Shown: in pieces, positions 57,435-64,000 of the stretch
Position numbering within the stretch: the first letter of the stretch is position 1
Layout of the letters: the number at the start of each line of letters is the position of its first letter
Assembly (NCBI RefSeq): GCF_032854445.1
Contig: NC_088305.1
Location: forward strand, 13,459,606-13,523,605
Length of the DNA: 64,000 bases
From: Liolophura sinensis
Lineage: Eukaryota; Mollusca; Polyplacophora; Chitonida; Chitonidae
Direction of reading: 5' to 3'
Program-made: the position numbers and the translations under genes
Notes under the pieces: generated by a model
What the model was told of the DNA's origin: nothing
The model's input: only the letters and a program-made list of their open reading frames with translations
Database searches by the model: none

Positions 57435-57512
57435 TCGTGGGTTCGAATCCCACTCTACCGTACACTAATGTGGTACCACTCAAGTGGTACAACTCGGGTG
57501 GTACAAGTCGTC
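57435..57512 (+). repeat. tRNA T-arm-like sequence followed by a 14-bp repeat
   Basis: CGTGGGTTCGAATCCCACTC (near 57437-57456) is a perfect T-arm/B-box hairpin, but no matching 5' tRNA half is visible upstream. Three GTGGTAC units spaced 14 bp (from about 57471) follow. Likely a tRNA-derived repeat remnant and not a tRNA gene. Confidence 0.5.
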
Positions 57513-57609
57513 ACCCATCACCACTCAAGCCACAAAATCGCAAGTGTTGATTCTTGAAAAATAATCAACTGCCGAAACAATAGCGTGACGCCACAGCAGA
57601 CGTGTAACT

Positions 57610-57742
57610 AGGGAGAAACTACGACCATCTGAAGTCGACCATCCCATGAGCAAGAGCTGGACTTGAATTCACACCGATCACATCGTTGAGAAGCTCCCGG
57701 ATCATTGTACTGAGCTAGCACGATAACCTCCTCTCGGAGGCC
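57610..57742 (-). mobile_element. SINE family A, 5' part, host of a second SINE
   Basis: Minus-strand head and core: GACTTGAATTCACACCGATC, TTGAGAAGCTCCCGGATCAT, CTCTCGGAGGCC. Its last bases (CCTCTCGGAGGCC) reappear after the inserted element as CCTCACGGAGGCT (57906-57918). Confidence 0.8.
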
Positions 57743-57905
57743 CCTCTCCGGCTGTACGTGGGAAGGTCTTCCTGCAACTTGCGGATGGTCGTGGGTTTCC
57801 CCCAAGCTCTGCCCGGTTTCCTTCCACCATAATGTTGGTCGCTGTCGTATAAGCGAAATATTCTAGAGTACGTAAAACACCAATGAAATGAATAAATAAA
57901 TAAAT
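57743..57905 (+). mobile_element. SINE family A, 5' truncated, inserted head-to-head into another SINE A
   Basis: Starts CCTCTCCGGCTGTACGTGGG; core and tail are intact with an (AAAT)n end. It is flanked by the 13-bp near-identical CCTCTCGGAGGCC and CCTCACGGAGGCT, taken from the conserved 5' end of the host SINE. Confidence 0.85.
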
Positions 57906-57918
57906 CCTCACGGAGGCT

Positions 57919-60900
57919 GCTTGAGAAAATTTAAGCCTAAGATCAAATATATATGCGCACAATGGCAGAAATAATTCCTTTGTCTGAAGCAATGCTCTGA
58001 CGGTTTATAGCATTGCTGAACTCGTTGCAGTTAAACGCTTGTTCGCCAAACTCTCTCTTCTTATCACGTCATGAGATGTGGAAAAAAAAGATTCCCTGAC
58101 TCGTATAATAAAGCCATTTGTCGTTCTACGACACCAGTGGCCAACATGTTAAGGCCACACTTAAATGGCTTTGATGTCTTTACTGGATCCATTCTTCAAG
58201 ATGTCGAACACCATCAAACGTAAAGTTGAAATCTGTGTAAAGTCGCTGTTTTTTGATGAGACAAATTGCAGAGCTTAACGGATTCTAAACAAGCAGCACG
58301 ACCTGGGGCGTTCCAGTTTTTTCTCAAATCTGTTCAAATAATGGCACAAATCTCGCTTGCAGAAGAATAACGAGCAAGTTATCTCACAATTGTATCGCAT
58401 TGATCTCGAATTTTCCCTGTTCTCGCTCTTTTTATTCCCCTGGCCTAGATCACCATTCACTTTGTGTTATTCAGATGGGAAAGTGGCAAAGAGGGCGTGT
58501 CCTTAAAAAAACACCTTCTCGCACTGTGACGTCAATAATTGGCAGTGGAATCTTGGCGCGTGTAATTTGAATGATAGAGATAATTTAAACGCTTGCGGCT
58601 GTAAGAATGAAGAGGCGCCAGAGAACTCCCTAGAGTGTCTTTTGATGTCGAAATGAGCTTAAGTGATTACAGGCTGACGTCAACTTCTCACCACTTGACT
58701 GATCCTTGCTCACTCCGCCCTAGAGCCATATATATACACGACTTTTAATCCCTTGAAATAAGGTCTTAAGATGAGAGGTGTGTATGGTAAATACGTTCTC
58801 CAATCTGAGCTCGCCTGCTCTTACGTCAGCCCGGTGCGAGGTATAACCTCGGCCTTAAATATACGCCATTTTATACAAGAAACAATTAAAACTGGTTTAT
58901 TAAGATTTCCCCAAAACATAAAGTCGAAATATAATTCAGGAATCATGACATCCGTTTCCAAAATAACCACTGCAATTACATTTTTTAAAATTATTTCAGA
59001 AAAAGTACATACCTAATGTAAATCTTTGTAAGAAGATACATAAACAGTATTACCTTCCGCTTATGCTAGTTTCTTGTCAGCTTGACTGGCTTTAGCCATG
59101 TGACATGACCATGTAATGACTTTTCGTTGATCTATGAATGTTTTTGGCGGATAATTTTGTCGTGAGTGATAAACGTAGGCCTTTGTGATCAGTCAAGACT
59201 TTGTCGCTTCATATGTCGGTGATGAATATCACATCCATATGTCGATCATTCGGATCAGAGATTGTACTCGAAGCAAACAAATTTCACGGGACGAAAATGT
59301 GGTAAGTGGTAGCCGGGTGTCTTAAGTTCGACCCCTGGAGGATTGGAGGTGCGCTAAACCAAGGGGAATGACTCAGTCCCAAACAAAACATGTATCTATT
59401 TGGATAAGATCCCAAACGACACGTTCCTATTTTCTATACGCCTTGATGAATGGAATATATCAAGGCTGGTGATCTCCCGTAGATTGTACCCGGTCGTTCG
59501 CGAAAGGTGTAAAAAAATAACACTGAATCGTATGGCTAAATCGAGCCACGAAATGCCGACCTTTGATTTCTTACTCATACATCCTTTTGTAGTGCATGTG
59601 TATCAAAGCGTGCCATGGTTATCTATGTGATTGAATGTGAAGCCCATACTCGGGCCTTCTCTTCACCCTACCCTGGTATTCTTTGTAGCCTAGTTCTTTC
59701 TGGAAGACCGTGTTATTCCCACCCCATTAGTCACAAATACATTGCTGGATACCTATGCTATACAAAAAAAAGTTCGGTATATTTCAGTTCGTTTTTCTCG
59801 AAAATATGACTGTTTAAATGGGAATGAAACAGAAATGCTGTTAATCTGTCATGATGATCATCAAAACACACCAATACCGTTCCGACATTTTGCATGACAT
59901 CATTCGCATGTGAATGTTGTGAAGGTGCATTTCGAAATTTCAGTTTGCATGCATTTGACTTAATATTAAAACACGCCTAAAACGCTCCCGTATGTCATAT
60001 TTATCAGACGGCTCCGTGTCAATGATAAACCGTCAAAGACATTACAATTAAAGACACCGAATGTTTCTAACATTTTTTGAATTGTAGTATAGACCTATGT
60101 CTTAGCTGAAAACAAATCTAAATTCTATTTTGGCAAATGTTTACACATTTCTTGTTTCTTGATGTTTAGACCATGTTAACCAATAACTTTTGCAGTTTTT
60201 TCAAACTTGTATTTTCACAGAAAATAAGTTGCTGGCAGCTTGGCCTAAACTGCAGTTTCCTGGAGATAAACATCTCCCTTCTGATTGAAAAATGTAGAGC
60301 CAGTTGCGTAGTTACCAAGGCAAAGTGTTGTGAAAAGCACAAGGTCGTCTAATGTGTTCTTTTTTTTTGAAGCCAAAGTATTGTAAAGGTGAAAATGCCA
60401 CACAAGTATATGTCAACATGATGTAAAATTACAGCTAAACGAGTGTCCGCAAATCAATGGTATAGGCCAATGCGCTAAACCTATAGCAGGCACCTATATT
60501 GTTATAATATTTTTGTACATCTACTCCGTTTGTCTTTGTAAATTTTTGACAGTGCTGTTATCTGTAGAAAAATGCTACCAGGACGTATGGAGACATATTG
60601 TCGTGCAGTATCAATAGATTTTTATCGGCGATTTTGGTCAAGTGGATTTTAGTACGCTCGCGAAAGATCCTTGCAATTGTCACATTTGGGATTGTTTCTC
60701 TCTGTAACTCTCGCAACGCATTATTGTTGGATGAAAGTTAACCCCACTCTGCAAACTACGGTGGCTTCCAATAAATTTTGGTTTCACAAAATATAAGATT
60801 GATTTATTTATTATGTTTCTAAAGCCATATGCTCAGGAATAATATATGGTTCACGTATTATGTTAATTGGTGATTCACGTTTGCATGTAATTTTTTTACT

Positions 60901-60976
60901 ATAAATTATGATATTCATGTCTGCTGATTTATACAGTTATTTCCGAATATGTTGCTTTAAATTTCATGTGGACAAA
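57919..60976. other. No recognisable gene
   Basis: Several 60-81-codon frames (58275-58460 -, 58771-59016 +, 59400-59809 +) give no recognised family. A TATA-like ATATATATAC near 58729 precedes an ATG at 58770, but no splice or domain evidence follows. No SINE in these 3 kb. Confidence 0.35.
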
Positions 60977-61196
60977 GACCAGAAGCTTCTCACCAAGACG
61001 ATCGATGTGAGTTCAAGTCCAGCCCATGCTGACTTTTTCTCCGGAGAGTGGGGAGGCCTGTACGTGCGTGGAGAGGTCTGTCCGCAACCTGCGGATCGTC
61101 GAGGGTTTCCTCCAACCATAATTCTAGCCACCATCGTTTAACTTAAATATTTGGGAATACGCCGTAAAGCTCCAGTCAAATAAATAAATAAATAAA
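60977..61196 (+). mobile_element. SINE family A, partial head, core and tail
   Basis: CCAGAAGCTTCTCACCAAGA, GTGAGTTCAAGTCCAGCCCA, an internal small duplication around GGAGAGTGGGGAGGCCTG, CCGCAACCTGCGGATCG, CAGTCAAATAAATAAATAAA. It starts mid-head. Confidence 0.85.
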
Positions 61197-61346
61197 CAAA
61201 CATATAGTATGTGGATAATGAAACAGCCCATTACCATATGACGTTTATTGCGCACAATATTTCCAGTAATGTCAGACAGCATTCGTTTACCACAATAAGT
61301 ACATGAAAGACAACGCAATAAGTAACTGCTCATGTTTCGTACGCTG

Positions 61347-61608
61347 TACATGCATTTATTTATTTTGATTGGTGTTTTCCCCCGTACTCAAAAATATTTC
61401 ACTTATACGACGGCGGCCAGCATTATGGTAAGCGGAAACCGGAAAGAACCCACGCACATCCGCAGGTTTCTGCCTGCGTGCGGCTGGAAAGGAAGCCGGC
61501 ATGAGCTTGACTTGAACTCACAGCGACCGCATTGGTGAGAGGATCCTGGGTTCTTGCGCTGCGCTAGCGCGCTAACTAACTGAGCCACGGAGGCCCCCTA
61601 CATGCATT
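61347..61608 (-). mobile_element. SINE family A, full length with 10-bp target-site duplication
   Basis: The element at 61357-61598 on minus has head GGGGGCCTCCGTGGCTCAGT, GCGCGCTAGCGCAGCG, B-box region GAGTTCAAGTC, the core and the tail. TACATGCATT is duplicated at 61347-61356 and 61599-61608. It is one of the best-preserved copies. Confidence 0.92.
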
Positions 61609-62699
61609 AATGACACTTCGCACCATGTGCTGTGTGCTTAATTCATCTAACATGTTAACCATACAATTGTTTACCAGTGAAGAAACACACTGAACATCTC
61701 GTTACAACAGATAGCACTGTACGACTAGGTGAAATCCCATAAGACATAAGCTGCTTTATTATAAGCTCTCAAGTAAGATATGAAGGGTAACAGGCTTACC
61801 TAAGCCGTTATGCGCTTCTTCCGCGACACAAATTACCATTGTCCATTGATACACGGTAACACAGTTGTGACTGGTGTATGCGTGGGTGGCTTATTTAGAG
61901 GTGGCAATTTTTAGCTTCCTGTATCAACGTATGGAGAATATTCTTACTCCTCCATTAGTATTTCAAACAGAATATCAAAAGACATTTGCCATAAATCCCG
62001 AACACTACCCACCGAGACAGGAAGCATTTCCAAACCTAATTTCACATTCCTGCCAGATGTTTTTTTTTCTTTTTTTTGCCATGTTTTCTTTCTTTTTCAC
62101 GCTACCTCCATTACAAGTACTCCACTCGCGTGCTTGCTGATCGTCAAGGGTTGCCATATTTGTTTTGAGCATGGCAGTGACGTTAATCAATAGCTCTCAA
62201 TAGTGCACTTCAACCAGGCGCATTCTGGATTCGAACGTCCGTCCTTGAAATATTCAATCCTGAAAGATCAGCTAATGGAATTTATGCACGCATGTATCCT
62301 GTTCATGTCCACATCAATCCATGTCACGGGTTATTGCTATATTGAAGCTTCCATGTCAAGGAGATATTATCAATCGCCTCCGCTCAAAATTTGTTTTTGA
62401 ATATTGCGAGAATATTCAAAGCATTTAGGCACATTGGTTGAGTGATTTATTGATTGGTTCATTGATCAGTCCAGATCTAAATAAAAAAAATTTTAACGGT
62501 TTCCATATATCTTATTTAATACTTCACAGCGATAAATATTTTCAAGAGATCAAAACTCTACCCCACATTGATAAATATTTTCAAGAGATCAAAACGTCAC
62601 CGTTTCCACAACGACACATTAATATCAACATTCCGTCAAACAGTTTCTGCGTAGACATTTTACGTTACAGGTGACAGTTAACGTGGAATATACCATACA
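61609..62699. other. No recognisable gene; 39-bp duplication
   Basis: GATAAATATTTTCAAGAGAT plus CAAAAC occurs at 62531 and again at 62570, a single 39-bp tandem duplication. Frames at 61874-62140 and 62203-62674 are not recognised. Confidence 0.45.
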
Positions 62700-62795
62700 A
62701 GACAATAGCATAGAGGGTATAACCAGAGAGGCGACCGACAGTGTGATATTTGCCAAATAAACCGCGTAGAGCACCTGTCAAAAAAATTACCAAAT
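62700..62795 (-). repeat. Family E interspersed repeat, 3' part
   Basis: AGAGGGTATAACCAGAGAGG, CGACCGACAGTGTGATATTT, GCCAAATAAACCG and CACCTGTCAAAAAAATTACC are diverged complements of the E 3' blocks. Confidence 0.65.
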
Positions 62796-64000
62796 ATTTG
62801 AGTCTCACCGAAACCCAACGTAAATGTATCAAATGTTATTAATGAATAATTTTATCAAGCTTTATGTGGTTCGTGCTTGAAAATTCGTACTTTCCATAAA
62901 TATGCGTGGAAATTATTTGCAAATTTATAATGTTCTTGTGAAAACAATATGAGTTTTTCGAGAAAGATTAACTTGAGGGATACGCTATGTAGGAAATATA
63001 CATAAATATGTACATGAACTGCTGGTAGCTAAATTTTAGGTATGTTTTTGGAGTTGAATTCCAAATTTGCAACAGTAGTGTGTCTATGACAGAATACAGA
63101 TGGCCGCACAAAGATTTCCACCGTATCAACAGAATCACGCTAAATTTAGTGTTTAGTTCGTGGATTAGTGTATACAAAGTGAACAGGTCTTGATGATGTT
63201 TATTTAGTGTTTCATCCGTAGCTAACGTTTGCTTCTCGCGCACGTGTACAAAACCGCGCGAGTTAATTTTACCTGTTTTCATATTGACTTAAGGTCGTCC
63301 GAGCGACATCGTTTACACAGCAGTGTTATTTTAGTCCCCGACTTAGAGCTATGGCGTTGAGACCATGTTATACAGTGGTGGTATACAGGGAAAAGGTCGT
63401 AGATCTCACGTCAACTCACGGAGGAAAACATTCCAGGTTCTAATAATAACACACGTAATAACATAGTTACTATCATCTAACAATACATTTACAACTAAAA
63501 TATCTTCAACGTTTAAAGAAAGCTTCAGAACGAAATTAGATGCATTCAGATATTTCAATTTCAAAGTGCATTTTGTGGACAATATTGATAGTTTGGGGGC
63601 CTATGATGTCATATGGTTCGTGTCCTAATCATGTATCATCGCTCTCATGATAGTTATTTTATCAGATTTAGTGCATGTTACATGAAGGAATCCATACGAA
63701 TTTGTCGACCAAATGATAACACCGATGATTAACAATAAAAGTATGGCCCGTAAAGCCCACCGTAGACTTCAATCAGTTAAATGCAGTCTATTCTGTTCAA
63801 GAATGATTTTACAAACAGGTGAAGGTATATTTAGATAAAATATTTAGTGTTGTGTCTGATGATTTTGACTTTATTTTTGGTAAACTTTTCTTTAAAGGAG
63901 GCTATACAGGGGATTTTTTTTTGCAAAGAAATCAATCAGTGAAAACAAAATCAGATTTTTACGATTATTTTAGAGTAGACCAAATAATTACATTACACAA
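62796..64000. other. No recognisable gene
   Basis: AT-rich to the window end. A minus frame at 62968-63282 is not recognised. I see no repeat. Confidence 0.4.

Overview
The window looks like nuclear DNA of a lophotrochozoan animal, most likely a mollusc. It is intron- and repeat-rich and AT-rich, with no bacterial operon structure. It is packed with tRNA-derived SINEs. The main family has the 3' end (TATAAGTGAAATATTC, then CACCAATCAAATAAATAAAT) that I know as the Meta-type SINE tail common in bivalve and gastropod genomes. The species assignment is an inference from repeat type only.

One protein-coding gene can be supported with confidence, on the + strand at about 41.2-44.5 kb. It encodes a TGF-beta superfamily preproprotein of the activin/inhibin-beta type. 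Two coding exons (41273-41651 and 43669-44537) are separated by a 2,017-bp GT-AG phase-1 intron and join cleanly into a 415-residue protein. The parts are a signal peptide, a prodomain with two CxxC motifs, a very basic segment, an RSKR furin site, and a mature domain that starts with the activin-style CC pair and ends in CGC. The mature domain is unusual. It lacks the first cysteine of the second CC pair (the inter-chain disulfide cysteine), and its loop between cysteines is short, Arg/Gly/Ser-rich and unlike the usual heel helix. An AG acceptor just before the first coding exon implies at least one upstream non-coding exon. A TATA-box and splice-donor-bearing segment at 33.5-34.0 kb is a weak candidate.

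Everything else is mostly repeat sequence. 0-9 kb: sparse repeats, one unclassified repeat family (called E here), a double CRE palindrome and a G-rich run. 9.6-15 kb: dense and nested SINE insertions, a 77-bp tandem array and a 24-bp array. 15-24 kb: SINE fragments and a 60-bp minisatellite with a SINE inserted in it. 24-33 kb: scattered SINEs, an inverted-repeat element at 26.4 kb, and tandem arrays of about 110, 49 and about 50-116 bp. 33-39.3 kb: a GC-richer candidate promoter region, degenerate inverted-repeat elements, and a 1.8-kb array of 52-bp units. 39-46 kb: the activin-like gene, an inverted-repeat element just inside its intron, and a cluster of short palindromes downstream. 46-64 kb: more family-E copies, an intact TTAA-flanked inverted-repeat element at 53.4-53.9 kb, and further SINEs.

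Repeat family names used here (A, B, C, D, E) are my own labels. A is the Meta-type tRNA SINE (about 21 copies, many with target-site duplications). B is a second tRNA SINE ending GTACGACGTTAAACCCC. C is a third SINE whose tail reads CATAAAACTGACC and then GGCGTTAAAC. D is a single copy related to B. E is an unclassified interspersed repeat of about 270 bp. No CRISPR, rRNA, intact tRNA gene, or transposase/reverse-transcriptase gene was seen.
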